Of a stretch of 64,000 nucleotides of DNA, positions 21,295-34,009 are shown piece by piece. The first letter of the stretch is position 1; the number at the start of each line of letters is the position of its first letter. Under the pieces are notes generated by a model. That model saw only the letters and a program-made list of their open reading frames with translations. It was not told the DNA's origin and did not search any database. Source of the DNA: Miscanthus floridulus (lineage: Eukaryota > Streptophyta > Magnoliopsida > Poales > Poaceae); assembly GCF_019320115.1 (NCBI RefSeq), contig NC_089598.1, positions 86,629,560 to 86,693,559 of the forward strand, given 5' to 3'. Position numbers and translations under genes: made by a program.

Positions 21295-24200
21295 TCAGAC
21301 ATAGTACATCATGCCCACCTCCAGCGTGGAGGCGTGCGGGATGGAGACGGCGTAGTTGGGTCCTCGGCTGTTCCTCCGCAGGAAGTCGTAGCAGAAGTTG
21401 ATCACGAACCGCCGGAGGAAGCTGGACCCGCTCTTCGCCTTCACGTGCGAGTGGCCCAGGATGAACGCCATGCCAGCCTCCCGCGCGTCGGACAGCTCCT
21501 GCAGCTCCTCCTGCACGCCAGCGTTCGGCTTCGGGCTCGCTGCCGGCAGCACGAACCGCACCCGCTTCTTGGGAACAACCACCGGGGTCGGCGACGGCGA
21601 CTGTATCTCCCTGCTGGCCTGGGACGGGCCGACGGTCTTCTCCACTGTGGTGGCCTCTTCCTCGAGCATGCGGATGCTGTTGGAGCGGACGACCGCCATG
21701 TGCTGCTCCTCGTCGTCGAACTCAGGCATGCCATTCAACTTGGACGACCCTGACCGGATGAACTCCGCGACGCTGCACACTAGCTCCTTCTCGAACTCAA
21801 TGTCATCCTTGTGGAAGTCGTGGTAGCCGTACCTGACGATGCACCGGTAGATTCTGTACTGCTTCGGGCCGATCCTTCCAACGAGGAACCGCTCTTCAGG
21901 CCGGACATGTGGTATTGGCACATTCTTGATGCACATAAATATGAGTACCTGGTCATCACCGACAATGGTCAATACTCAATAGCAGGGTAGACGTACTTCT
22001 GAATCCATGTCTGAATTTGGACAATGGAGTCATCAATTGGCTAAGAAGAATTGAGGCTACCTGGTGAAAGGCTGGTAAGTTGGTGACAAAATGCGAGAAG
22101 ATAGCTGGGATGCCGGTTTCGAGCTCGGTGTGGATGAGGCCAATGCCGCGGACACGAACGATACCGAGGTTTGGGCTGAGACCAAGGAGCCAGTTGATGG
22201 AGACCTTGCTCTGGACGTCAAACTCATACTTCTTAATGGTGCCAAAGTGCCAGATGCACATTATCAAAATGAAGATTAAAGCAAGGACGATCGGGACCCA
22301 GGCTCCCTCCCTGAACTTGATGAGTGCGGCTGAGAAGTACAGTGCCTCAATGGTTCCGAAGAACACAATGAAGCCAATTGAAAGAAATATGCTCTTATGC
22401 CAGCACAAGACTATCACCAGGGACATCAGACACGTTGTGACCAGCATGACGGTTATAACAGCCAATCCTACATAAAAATAACAAGTAGATGTGAGATGGA
22501 CAGCCATTACTACTCACTTTTAGTATGTATGATGATAGTTATCACCCGAGAAAATTCGTTAGTTTAAAGTCTATAATAAAAAGATATTAACATTGGCGTA
22601 CCTGATGCATTCCCCAAGTGTTTTGTGTTCCTGAAACCAATGGTTACAGCTAAGCACAGTATCATCAGAATCCAATTGATCTCAGGGATGTATATTTGCC
22701 CGTGTACTTTGGCAGATGTATGAATTATCTTCACCCGAGGAAAGCAGCCCAGAGAAGTGCACTGCTTGATCATTGAGAATGTACCAGTGATGACAGCTTG
22801 GCTTCCCACAACTGCTGCAAGAATAGCAATTGCCATAACGGGCCACCTAATTCTCTCTGAAATGTTAAATTGTAAACATTAACAATCAGCACTGAGTCTG
22901 ATATCATGATATTGTTCGCATCTCTGATGATAAGAACTGACGAGAATAACTTGCCTGGCACAGACACATAGAATCCAATCCTGTAGTCACCTTCCAAGAT
23001 ATGATGCTTACACAGATAAGCTGCTTGTCCCATGTATGCAAGGATCAATGCTGGATACACCATGCATGTAAAAGCAATCTGCCCAAGAAATTTTTATCAG
23101 AGAATAATTCGCCATATACTGCTTCTAGGATGGAATGCAGAAAAAGTTAGTTTGCAGCAAACATTTCTTCACCTGTATTGACAACTGGTTGAAATGCCCC
23201 AAATCAGCAAACATTGCTTCAGAACCTGAAAGAGCGAGAGGGTCACCTTGTAGTAAGAGACATTCCAAAGATCAAGGCAAAAGGTTCAGAAATGGTTTGC
23301 TGAGCACAGTACCAGTTACGCATAACAGTATTCCTCCCAGGGACATCCAACCTCCTCTCTGTGTCTTCCTCAAGAACTTGTACATGTAATACGGAGATAA
23401 TGCTCGATATACAGTGGGTTCCCAGTGAATAATATTGTAAACACCGATCACGCTTATACATAGGAGCCATGTGATCACGACTGGAGCAAAAATGAAGCCA
23501 ACCCGGTGTGTACCATAGTGTTGCAGTGCAAACAGGCAAACGAGTATGATACAGGCAATAGGAAGTTCCACATCTGCAGATTCACAATAGCAGAACTTCA
23601 TACAGAGAAGGGACTTGGAACAAAACAGCACCTTATCGACACAAAAAGGAATCAGAATAAAGTCAAGTCATAATTAACTTGACAAAGGGAACATTATTAA
23701 TTCAAAAGTCAAGAATAGGGTCCTTTGCCTCACAATTTAGACCTTGACAAATGTGAACTTCTTTCAGCACAGGTGGCCCTTTTTCCCCAGGTTCCTGAAT
23801 CTTACTACGTGGTACCATCTTTCTTCCATCCCACTTTCATATACTAACATAACATAAATTTGGGTAGCATATCTTACTTGAGAACCATTATCCTTCCTCT
23901 TTGACGAGTAGTTCAGTTTAATACCTCTACCTACTATATCTTGAAACAAGGTGAGTAGTTTGAGTTCCATGTAACAGCATGAATGTTGACCAACAGTTCG
24001 ATTTTGCTACACATGGAAACTGTCAGTATACATCAGTACTAAGAGATCGTCTTTTTTGATGATCTGTTCCTGTTCCTGGTCCCAGTCAAAGAATCAAAGA
24101 CCTTCCACAGGATGAACTGTATACTCCACCACATCTTCTGATTAAACAGACATAACATGAGGTGATTGCGTTCAACAGTTCACACCCTGGCATTACAACT

Positions 24201-25480
24201 TCCGCGAACCAAATGCTTCAGTTACATGGCATCTGATTTGACCACCTTTTCCTATGAGAAACTCCAAATACCACAAATCCACTCTTGCCCCACATCTCAC
24301 AGGTAAGAAGCAGTCGCTGAAACAAGACCGGGACGCAACACTAGGGAAATTGTATGATTGCATCACGAAACTTTGAGGTGGGCCCTGATTCATTTAACTA
24401 ACAACTTGAATCGACGAACAGTACCTATAAAGCTACAAAGACAAATCTAGACTCAAGAAATACAAAATCAATAGAAGGGCAATGATTGGATCCTTACATT
24501 TATGATGTTCCTTCTCCATGGACAGCTCCAGCCCGGAGACCGCAGAGAACACTGCAACAGCAGAGCAGCATGTCAGAATCAGAACTAGACAGCACACCAA
24601 CACAGCCCAAACAAGTCCAGAACAGCCCATCATCAGGCAAGGGCGATCGCGGACTCACCGGAGATGGCCGGCGTGAGCACGCCGTCGCCGATCACCATGC
24701 AGGTGCCCACCAGCGCCAGCACGAGCAGCACCCGCTGCAGGACCTTGTGCCGCTGCAGCAGCCTCCTGACGCTGGCGGCGGCGCCCCCGCCCAGCGTCGC
24801 AGCATTGCCGTTAGCCTTCTTGGTGCCACCGCCAGCTCCGTCCAAGAACTGGTCCTCGTCGCCGGCGGCGGTTCGTCCTGGCGGGAGGAGCGCGGCGCGC
24901 GCGTGGCGGCAGAGGAGGGAGTAGAGCGCGAAGGTGCCGCCCTCGCCGTGGTCGTCGGCGCGGAGGACGACGCAGACGTACTTGAGGAGCGGGACGAGCG
25001 TGAGCGTCCAGAAGACGAAGGAGAGCACGCCGAGGATCTCGTCGTTGCTCTCCGAGTGCTGGATGTCCTCCGCGAACGCCGCCTTGTACACGTACAGCGG
25101 CGACGTGCTGAGGTCGCCGTACACCACGCCGAGGCTCTGGTACGCCAGGCTCAGCGTCATCCGCCACGGCACCCCCTTCCGTCCTCCCCGCTTCTCCTCC
25201 TCCTCCTGCAGACGAGACGACACAGCGCAGCCACACAAACAAAAAGAAATCAGCACATTTCAGGACCAAGATCGCAAGAAAACCGACGGACATGGGCATT
25301 CCGAGATTCAAGAAAAACGGCGACGGCGAGAACATGAGCCGCCCCGACAAGATTGGACCTTTGAAACACCAGACAACTCCGGCCACCAGCCCACCATACC
25401 TCGTCTTCATAGGGAGGAGTGCCCGGCGGCGGCGGCGCCTCGGGATCCATGACAGGGGGGCTCTTCATCGCTGCCTCCAC
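21295..25480 (-). CDS. KUP/HAK/KT potassium transporter, HAK7-like, nine coding exons
   Basis: A membrane K+ (K+/H+ symport-type) transporter. Exons by splice sites and phase: 25480-25400, 25205-24659, 24551-24498, 23573-23313, 23225-23173, 23078-22955, 22856-22602, 22467-22061 and 21948-21295. They total 2,436 nt, or 811 aa plus stop, with every phase consistent. That is the usual family length. Family signatures: [78 protein letters not shown] and [12 protein letters not shown]. About twelve hydrophobic spans are followed by a long soluble C-terminus ([18 protein letters not shown], then an acidic linker and MMYYV end). Intron 6 has a GC donor instead of GT (22954-22953). The start at 25480 is the first of three in-frame Met codons (25480, 25468, 25450). 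Length and N-terminus recall rice OsHAK7, from memory; the clade needs a tree. Confidence 0.95.
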
Positions 25481-26370
25481 TGCCCGGTAACTCCGGTCTG
25501 CTCTTGTAACCGAAGAGAAGAAGAGGGACAGTTGTGAGGACTAGTGGGGGGAGTTGGGATTAGGTGAAGGTGACGGCGTCGCCCAGCGGGCACACCCGGG
25601 TTCTTGGTTTCTCGGGCGTTAGGAATTCGAGCAGGAGGCGTGAAGGGGATGTGATCCGGTGGGACAATTTTGGTCAAAGCAACGAAACAGGGGGGAGCTG
25701 CATTGGCGTGAGGGGCAACCAGGAGCCGCAGGGGCCAGGGGGTGGGGGACGGAGGAAGCGGAAGGAAGGAGACGAGAAGAGGTGCAGAGCGGAGAGAGAA
25801 TATTAGGGGGTGGGGTGGCGAGTGAGTGGGACACGAAGAGAAGAGACGAGGGGGGCATAAAAGCAGGGGAGAAAGCAGCGGTTTTCCTTTTGTCAAAGGC
25901 CGTCGCTGGTTGCTTTGGTGTGGCCCTCCTCACGTCCTCAGCATTGCAAATGCTGGCTATTCATCAGAGGATATCCCATTCCTATATGCTAGTATATAGA
26001 TAATATATATATCATCTAAAACAAATAATGGCTCCTTTAGAGAAACTCCAAGAGACTCGAGATCCTTTCTAATTACTAGAAAGAGTGATTTTAATAAAAA
26101 AATACATTTCAACAACATCATCTATTCTAGATTTCTCGCTAGACAAAGATAGATAGCGAAAAATGATCTCTAGAGTATATACAAGATATAAAAAAAGCAG
26201 TTGTAAAGTGGAAAGATATAGAAAGCTGCAGATGGCTCTCCAAATGATGATTTAGAAAGTGAGATTTAGATAGACCCTTGAGATGCTCTTAGATATAATA
26301 TAAAAATAATAAAGAAGGGAAAGATATATAGTTGAGAAAAGCGTTTTTCTTGCAAATAAATCTATCACCA
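25481..26370 (-). promoter_or_regulatory. Upstream region of the HAK gene
   Basis: The first ~450 bp (25481-25930) are GC-rich, with CT-rich stretches on the minus strand typical of grass 5' UTRs. Open frames there are compositional. From 26015 to 26285 the DNA is AT-rich and resembles a decayed MITE (CTCCTTTAGAGAAACTCCAA at one side, CTTGAGATGCTCTTA at the other). A core promoter could not be fixed. Confidence 0.4.
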
Positions 26371-26469
26371 TGTTCGCTTGAACTACTTTTCAGCCAACGA
26401 ATAATATTTTTCTCTCACAATAAATCAGTATAAGCATCAGCATAAACTAAATTTTAGCATAAACGAACA
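26371..26469. mobile_element. MITE of the TGTTCG family
   Basis: Begins TGTTCGCTTGAAC and ends with the inverted ACGAACA, with the family core ATTTTTCTCTCACA. ~100 bp, non-coding. It lies about 0.9 kb upstream of the HAK start codon. Confidence 0.6.
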
Positions 26470-26881
26470 TAGTGTATATCCCAGATAGTAGTACTAGTGT
26501 ATTGGGCGTGCTATCATAAGCGTGTTCGGCCGGTACGGTCTCGGATTGTTTCAGCTTGTTTAGCTTATTCTCTTCACAGAATACTATTTAATCATCCAAA
26601 ATCATCTGAGCTACAGTGCACATATCTACCAGCCGAACACCCCGTATCCGCTAAGTTCACTGCTAGTTATAAATGACATGAGATCTATTAGATATTTTTT
26701 CTATTGATAAGGTCCTAATTACGAACTACATCATAAATGATGCATGGTACATGAATCATGAATTGTTTCAGATGGTTCGTTTCCATTTTTGATATATATA
26801 AATGTCAAAGCTATGGAAGGTGGTTTACTCCTTTTGAATTTGATATGGATCTATATATATTTGGATGGTGTTAAATGATAG

Positions 26882-27220
26882 TGTCGGCGTAAAAACGTGT
26901 TAATGCGCCTGGCACACAGCAAGCCGGAAGGATCCGCTTGATGGAGCAAGGCTGGAGATCCGTTTAGCTTCAACGCAAGGGCTATCCGACCATGTGAATT
27001 CCTCCCGAAGGCGTGCCAGTCAATTTGACCTGCAACTGACAAGGAGAGAAAGTTTATCAGTAATTTAAGGTGAAACATGCCGGTTTTGCCCAGGCAGTTC
27101 CAAGTGTGCCGCTACAAGAGCAGCCAGACGAAAAAATCGACTAAATAGTCGATACGCAAAGAAATCGACTGTTTACGGACTGTACAGCTCATGGGTTGCG
27201 ATTGATTTTATGATAACAAG
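26882..27220. repeat. Left remnant of an older repeat split by the gypsy element
   Basis: This stretch begins TGTCGGCGTAAAAACG. Close to the gypsy border it contains AATCGACTAAATAGTCGAT and AAATCGACTG, motifs that reappear to the right of the gypsy element (43056 onward). The two sides therefore probably formed one element before the insertion. A 75-codon minus-strand frame here has no known domain. Confidence 0.5.
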
Positions 27221-28647
27221 TGTCAGGTACCATAGAAAGAGGTCCCCTAAGCAACAACCGAAAAAATCGCTTAAACCCCGTCAAAATCAATGCCAAGAGA
27301 CAAACTATTGGCTAACCCCCGGCCTTGACCGAGGCCACCGACTCTCCGCCTCGCTCAAGGCCTCGCACGAAAGGCCTTGAACGGCCTACCGAATCTCCGC
27401 CTCGCTCGAGGCCTCGCACGAGAGGCCTCGGACGGTCTACCGATTTTCCGCCTCGTCCAAGGCCTCGCACGAAAGGCCTCGGACGGGGAACCAATTCTCC
27501 GTCTCGCCCGAGGCCCCGCGCGTAAAGCCTCGGACGAGATGCCGATTCTCCGTCTCGCTCGAGGCCGGCTCGGCAAAAACCCCGTCGCCTCTGCCTCGAC
27601 CGATCTCTCCAACAGAGCGTCGCGTCCAATTAATGCGACCAACCACTCCCGCAACATCAGACGGACGACGGCTCGACACAGCAGAGCAGCCGACGAGACG
27701 GGAAGTCGCATCAGCACCATACCGTCCGGGACAGGACAGGACAGGGCAGGGGTTACCGACCGCTATGCTCGGTACTGTGTCCACGACCGGTGCCCGCACT
27801 ACACTGTGTTACCTAACCCCTGCTCCAGGAACAGCGCGGCGTGGGGAGTCAAGTCCGGGTCACTATAGCCTCGGAATCGGTGTACAGGACCAACTGCTCC
27901 CTCCACGCCTCGGCAATCTATTTCAGGGTCTCGGCAACCTCGGGATTCGCGCCCGCCGAGCCCCCCACGATGGCTCGGCCTCGGCACCAACTGAGCCTCG
28001 ACTCTTCACGCGGTCAACACACAGCGACCGGCACGTCGCCCGCCAGGCCCTGCGTCAAGCTATCACTGGAGCTCCCACGTCGCACAGGATCGGATGTGAC
28101 CGGCGCGTTGCTCCAGCACTTCAAGGGCAGGACCACTCCATTGACCATGCCACCAAAGTAACAGGCTACAGGGCTCGGACATGCCGCCTCTGTTCGCACG
28201 ATGCCACGTAGCTAACACATGTATCACCCCTGCCCCCCATTCAACTATAAAAGGGAGGGACCAGGACCGTTTCTAGAGAGGGGCACACGAGCACATGAGA
28301 TAGACGAACACGCATAGGAAGAGGAACATACGAACTCACTCATGCACGCGCAAGCAACACTCTGTAACACACACGCTTCCCCGTGGCCTGAGATCAACAT
28401 CTCAAGCAAGTCATATCGCTCCGCGTAGAGACCTAGGACTAATTCCCTCTCTCGCCCTGCTTGTAACCCCCCTACTACAAGCACCTTGGTGCAAGGAATA
28501 CAAGATCGATCTCTCAGACTAGACGTAGGGCACCCATTGCTCGAACCAGTATAAACCTTATGTCTCTTTACATCACCATCCGAGATTAGGGGCACGTAGT
28601 ACATTTTCACTAGTTGGTTGAAGGCCCGCCGGTCCAAAACACCAACA
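27221..28647 (+). repeat. 5' LTR of the gypsy element
   Basis: Starts TGTCAGGTACCATAG and ends ACACCAACA. It includes a 51-bp tandem repeat (about 27335-27570) and a TATA box, ACTATAAAAGG, at about 28244-28254, which marks the likely transcription start region. Confidence 0.95.
27335..27575 (+). repeat. 51-bp tandem repeat inside the 5' LTR, about five copies
   Basis: The phrase TCTCCGCCTCGCTC and the following GAGGCCTCGCACGAAAGGCC recur at 27343, 27394, 27444, 27495 and 27546, a constant 51-bp step. Because 51 is divisible by three, a 17-residue repeat appears in one frame (RPRTKGLGR), which is a by-product and not a protein. The same array is in the 3' LTR (about 41740-41980). Confidence 0.85.
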
Positions 28648-28648
28648 G

Positions 28649-28667
28649 TTGGCGCGCCAGGTAGGGG
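28649..28667 (+). other. Primer-binding site of the gypsy element
   Basis: TTGGCGCGCCAGGTAGGGG lies just inside the 5' LTR where the tRNA primer site is expected. I do not assign the tRNA. Confidence 0.7.
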
Positions 28668-28708
28668 TTCTACTGCGTGTTATCTTCGTCATCCCGATAA
28701 GTTCCGGA

Positions 28709-30920
28709 TGGCAGACCCCATGCGACCACTGCGTCTCGGCACGATAATCTAGTTCGGGAGCCTAGAGTTCATGTCTCTAGGATATGAGTACGATATGGTA
28801 CTCCTCTCACCCAGAGTCCCACTGACCATCGACGACATCACGCCCCAGCAACCTAGGCGCAGGCGGTGCCTAGGCCATCGCTCTCATCACGCTCGCCAAG
28901 CACGGCACGGGCGAGACCACCCCGGCACCGCGCAAGCTCAGGGCGACGCGTCGTGCTCTACCGGTATCCCACGCCCAGCTGTTGGCACAAGGTCCATGGT
29001 TGGGGACCTGTCTAGCCTGAGCCTGGACAAGGGAAAGACGTTGGTGGCGTGCGGCGACGCCCCATCATCAAGCTCTGCCCCGCCACCTCCTAAGGAGTCG
29101 ACTCGGCGGAGCAAAGCCTAGCGATGGCAGCAAAGCCTAGCGTGGCAACCATCCCCATACCCCTTCGGGTTGAGAAATGTCGCCGCCACCTATGCTTCCG
29201 CCTACGCTTCCGCTCACACGGAGCCCTCAGGATGCCACCAACGCTTCACCCTTGACTTCGACACCACGACTTTGACCCACACCCACGCTGACTCCTTGGA
29301 GAGGACGAGGCATGGGCCGGAGTGGACTTCTCCGGACTTCACGACCCTGAAGCCATGCGCCGCTTCCTAGCCACAAGCGACTACTACGCCTCGGTTACTC
29401 TGACTCTGACAATGAAGACACTTACGACCCCACTCGCGAGTGTTTCCACATCAGGCTCAGGATGCCGAGGGCGAGCAATGAGGACGAGGGGGCAGGCAAC
29501 CGTTCCCCGCTTCGCCCAGGGGCAGGCGACACCACACCTCCACGCGTTGCGTGGAACGAGAACCCTGCCCCCGGACAACCTCAATGCTCGGACCTAGAGC
29601 AGCTCCGTGAGCTTTAGGCCAAGGTCAAACAAGATCGACTCCTTTTGCAGCAGCTTCGAGACACTCTCGAGCAGGAGCAGCGAGGTCGCGGTGATGGCGG
29701 AGGAGCCCGGCGGAGGGCCCACGACGACCACCACTACATCAACGACGACGAAGGCGGTGAGCAACCCCCAATCTTTAATCACGCTAGCTAGAACATCGCG
29801 GCTGCGGCGATGCTAGTTCGAACGATGCCCGAGCCCTCTACCACGGGGGGGCGACGGGTCCACGGTGAGCTCCGGGATCTCCTCGAGACCGCCATGGTTT
29901 AGTAGGCCAAGAGTTCCGCCTCCCGACGGTGCGGAAGCGCCTTAGACCTTCCCACGGCACCGCCTCGGTAGGATAGGGAGGCCTCGGTTCGTCCCGAGCC
30001 CGCTCAGGCATCGACAATCAACAGGGTCCCCTTGCTGCACGACCGCCTCGACAACCGACACGAGGCGTAGGGCGACCATGAGGTGGTCAGCAGGCGATGG
30101 CGCCACGACAATGAGGGGTCCACCCGGGGCTACCATCCACACCGAGGTGGCCGCTACGATAGTGGGGGACCGTAGTCCTTCACCAGAGCTGCCTGGTCCT
30201 CGAGTTTTTAGCAGAGCCATCCGCGCTGCTCATTTCCGGCCCGGTTTCGGCAACCGCCAACCTCACGAAGTACAGCGGGAGACCAATCCCTGAACTTTGG
30301 CTGGCCAATTACCGCCTGGCTTGTCAGCTAGGCGGCACGGACGATGACCTGCTCATCATCCGCAACCTCCCGTTGTTCCTGTCAGACTCGGCGCGAGCCT
30401 GGCTCGAACACCTCCCTCCCTCGCAGATCCACGACTGGCGCGACTTGGTAAGGGTCTTCGTCGGAACTTTTAGGGCACATACGTGCGCCCTAGGGAACTC
30501 CTGGGACCTCAAGAGTTGTCGCCAGGGCCTCGGACTGAGTCTCTCCGAGACTTCATCCGGCGCTTCTCCAAGAAATGCACCGAGTTGCCAAGCGTTGGCG
30601 ACTCGGAAATTCGTCCAGGCTTTCCTCTCCGCACCACCTGCCGAGACCTGGTCTGAGAGTTGGGCCAGAACGTGCCAACCTCAGCGGCCGCACTCCTCGA
30701 CATCGCCACCAACTTCGCCTCGGGCGAAGAGGCCATTGGGGCCATCTTCCCCGACAACGACGCCAAGGGAAGCGGAGGGACGAGGCCCCCTGGGGCCTCG
30801 GCTCCCCACCTCCCCAAGAAAAGAAGAAGGGTCGCCAGGGGAAGCAGGAAGTCCTCGAGGCCGGCCTAGTCGCGGCCGAAGAGCGCAAGAATCCCGAAGG
30901 CCCCTAGAGGCCCCCGGGCT
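28709..30920 (+). pseudogene. Gypsy gag region, broken
   Basis: An ATG at 28709 starts a frame that hits a TAG within about 15 codons. After a long low-complexity, Pro/Arg/Ser-rich stretch the capsid domain appears at 30280-30760: LWLANYRLACQLGGTDDDLL, SARAWLEHLPPSQIHDWRDL and, after frameshifts, CTELPSVGDSE-type and TSAAALLDIATNFASGEEAI wording. At least three frame changes are needed to read through. Structural protein of the retroelement particle; not expressible here. Confidence 0.75.
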
Positions 30921-31199
30921 CTTCGACGATATGCTTAAGAAACCCTGCCCTTACCACCAGGGCCCATGTGAAGCATGCCCTCGAAGGAGTGCACCATGCT
31001 CGGCAGTACTATGCCAAGCTCGGGCTCCCCGACGATGATGCCAAGAGGAGGGGCGCCGGCGACAGGGACGACGACAAGGACGACTGGGTTCCCCAAGGTG
31101 CACAATGCCTTCATGATCTTCGGTGGGCCTTCAGCGTGCCTCACGGCACGCCAGCAGAAGAGGGAGCGCCGGGAGGTCTTCTCGGTGAAGGTGGCCACT

Positions 31200-31560
31200 C
31201 CCCGGTACCTCAACTGGTCTCAGGAGGCGATCACCTTTGACCGGGACGACCATCCCGATTATGTCCCGAACCCCGGGCAGTACCCACTTATCGTCGACCC
31301 CATCATCGGCAACACCCGGCTCACTAAGGTATTGATGGACGGAGGCAGCGGCCTCAACATCCTCTACACCAACACCCTGGAGCTCCTAGAGCTCGACCAG
31401 TCAGCAGCTCCAGGGGTGACGCCGCGCCTTTCCATGGCATTGTGCCAGGGGAAACGCACGCGGCCCCTCGGGTCGCATCGACCTGCCCGTCTGCTTCGGT
31501 ACTCCCTCCAACTACCGCAAGGAGGTCCTCACCTTCGAGGTGGTTGGGTTTAAGGGAACG
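31200..31560 (+). pseudogene. Gypsy aspartic protease domain
   Basis: The frame at 30975-31553 contains HPDYVPNPGQYPLIVDPIIG and KVLMDGGSGLNILY, where D-G-G-S-G holds the position of the catalytic Asp loop of plant gypsy proteases. The frame departs from the family shortly after SMALCQGK, indicating a frameshift near 31450. Confidence 0.75.
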
Positions 31561-32049
31561 TACCATGCCATCCTAGGGGCAGCCATGCTACGCCAAGTTC
31601 ATGGCGGTCCCCAACTACACCTACCTCAAGCTCAAGATGTCGGGCCCCAATGGCTGTCATCACTATCGAGTCCACGTACGAGCATGCATACGACTATGAC
31701 TGTCGAGTGCATCGAGTACAGCCGAGGCTATCGTAGAGGCCGAGACCCTCATCGTCAACCTCGACCGACTCGGTAGCGAGGCGCCCGACTCCAAGCGTCG
31801 CGCCGGGACTTTCGAGCCCGCAGAGGCCATCAAGCTCGTCCCTGGTCGACCCCACCTGCCCCGACGACCGGGCGCTGAGGATCAGCGCCACCCTTGACAT
31901 CAAATAGGAAGCCGTGCTCGTCGACTTTCTTCGCACGAATGCCGATATGTTTGCGTGGAGTCCCTCGGACATGCCGGGCATACCGAGGGAGGTCGCCGAG
32001 CACGCCTTGGACATCCGGGCCAGCTCTAGGCCGGTGAAGCAGCGCCTGC

Positions 32050-32740
32050 GCTGATTTGATGAGGAAAAGCGCAGGGCCATCGGTGAGGAGGTGCAGAAGC
32101 TTTTGGCGGCTGGATTCATCAAAGAAGTGTCCCATCCGGAGTGGTTAGCTAATCCTGTATTAGTTAAGAAGAAAAATGGGAAGTGGAGAATGTGTGTAGA
32201 CTACACCGGTCTAAACAAAGCATGTCCAAAAGTCCCTTTCCCATTACCTCGAATCGACCAAATCATTGACTCCACTGCGGGATGTGAAACCCTATCCTTC
32301 CTTGATGCGTATTCCGGTTACCATCAGATCAAGATGAAAGAGTCCGACCAGCTCGCGACTTCTTTCATCACACCATTTGGCATGTACTGCTATGTGACTA
32401 TGCCGTTCGGCCTCAGAAACGCAGGGGCCACATACCAGCGGTGCATGACCCATGTCTTTGGCGAGCACATAGGGCGGACCAGTCGAGGCCTACGTGGACG
32501 ACATCAGTGGTCAAGTCCAGGAAGGCCAGTGATCTCGTCAGCGACTTGGAAATAGCCTTCAGATGCCTCAGGGAAAAGGGCATCAAGCTCAACCCCGAGA
32601 AGTGTGTCTTCGGGGTCCCCCGAGGCATGCTCTTAGGATTCATAGTCTCAGAACGCGGCATCGAAGCCAACCCAGAGAAGGTCTCGGCCAGTGACCAACA
32701 TGGGGCCGATCCGAGACCTCAAGGGAGTATAGAGGGTTAT
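32050..32740 (+). pseudogene. Gypsy reverse transcriptase, broken
   Basis: From 32091 the frame reads KLLAAGFIKEVSHPEWLANP, KKKNGKWRMCVDYTGLNKAC, FLDAYSGYHQIKMKESDQLA and YVTMPFGLRNAGATYQRCM, the standard RT fingers and palm. The catalytic YVDD is encoded at 32491-32502 but lies in a different frame after a one-base indel near 32475. The thumb (LNPEKCVFGVPRGMLLGFIV) continues in the second frame. Confidence 0.9.
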
Positions 32741-33704
32741 GGGATGCCTTGTGGCCCTGAGCCGCTTCATCTCGCACCTCGATGAAAAAGGCTTACCTCT
32801 GTACTGCCTATTGAGGAAATCAGAACGTTTTTCTTGGACCCCCGAGGCCAAAGAAGCCCTCGCCAAACTCAAGGCATTGCTCACCAATCCTCCCATCCTA
32901 GTACCGCCGTCCAAGGGTGAGGCCCTCTTACTCTACGTCACCGCAATGACCCTAGTGGTCAGCGCGGCCATAGTGGTCGAGAGGCAGGAAGAGGGTCATG
33001 CTCTACCCATCCAACGACCTATTTACTTCATCAACGAAGTGCTCTCCGAGACCAAAACACGCTACCCCCACATCCAGAAACTGATCTACACCATGGTCTT
33101 GGCTCGACACAAGCTGCGTCACTACTTCAAGTCCCACCAGGTGACCATGGTATCGTCTTTCCCCCTGGGAGAGATAATCCATAACCGGGAGGCCTCGGGT
33201 AGGATAGCCAAGTGGGCCGTCGAACTCATGGGGGAGCCTCTGTCCTTTGCACCTCAGAAAGCAATTAAATCTCAGGTCTTGGCCGATTTCATGGCAGAGT
33301 GGACCGACACCCAACTGCCACCTGCCCAAGTCCAAGCGGAATGCTGGACTATGTACTTCGATGGGTCCCTGATGAAGACCGGGGCGGGCGCGGGTCTGCT
33401 CTTCATCTCACCCCTCGGAGTACACATGCGCTACATGATTTGGCTCCACTTCGCCACCTCCAACAACGCAGCTGAGTATGAAGCCCTCGTCAACGGCTTG
33501 CAGATCGCCATCGAACTTGGAGTACGGCATCTCGACGTACGGGGTGATTCGCAGCTCATTGTCAATCAAGTGATGAAGGAGTCGAACTGCCATGACCCCA
33601 AAATGGAGGCGTACTGCAAGCTGGTACGACGCCTTAAGACAAGTTCGACGGTCTCGAACTCAACCACATCGCGCGTAAATTCAACGAGGCCGCGGACGAA
33701 CTAG
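32739..33704 (+). pseudogene. Gypsy dual RNase H region
   Basis: An uninterrupted 321-codon frame holds two RNase H modules. The first (FSWTPEAKEALAKLKALLTN, YFINEVLSETKTRYPHIQKL) is the usual RT-linked type, degenerate in its catalytic residues. The second (CWTMYFDGSLMKTGAGAGLL, SNNAAEYEALVNGLQIAIEL, HLDVRGDSQLIVNQV) is an additional archaeal-like RNase H with D, E and D in the expected positions. Two modules in a row are the hallmark of Tat-lineage elements. This is the best preserved part of the polyprotein. Confidence 0.88.
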
Positions 33705-34009
33705 GCAAAGATGGCGTCGGCGCGGGCCCCGGTCCCCCCGAATGTCTTCGCTAGAGACCTCCACAAACCTTCCATTGACCTGCACCTCGGCGGCGGAAGA
33801 GGGCCCAATGGTCGAGCCCCCCGCAGGGCTCGAGGCCCCTCTGTCGCCGAGACTCCTTCGGCCGAGCCTGAGGTCATGGAAGTCAACACGGAGCCTCCCG
33901 AGGCCAACCAGGGCATGGACTAGCGAGTCCCGTTCCTTGATTGCCTCGTCCGAGGAGAGCTTCCCACTGACAGGACCGAAAGCCCGATGGCTTGCTCGGT
34001 GAGCCAAGA

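Noticed and set aside
24486..25337. 283-codon plus-strand frame over the HAK first exons
   Set aside because: Antisense shadow of GC-rich HAK exons 2-3 and introns; no domain.
27437..28211. Long frames in the gypsy LTR (also 41943-42565)
   Set aside because: Present in both LTRs and driven by the 51-bp repeat; LTRs are not coding here.
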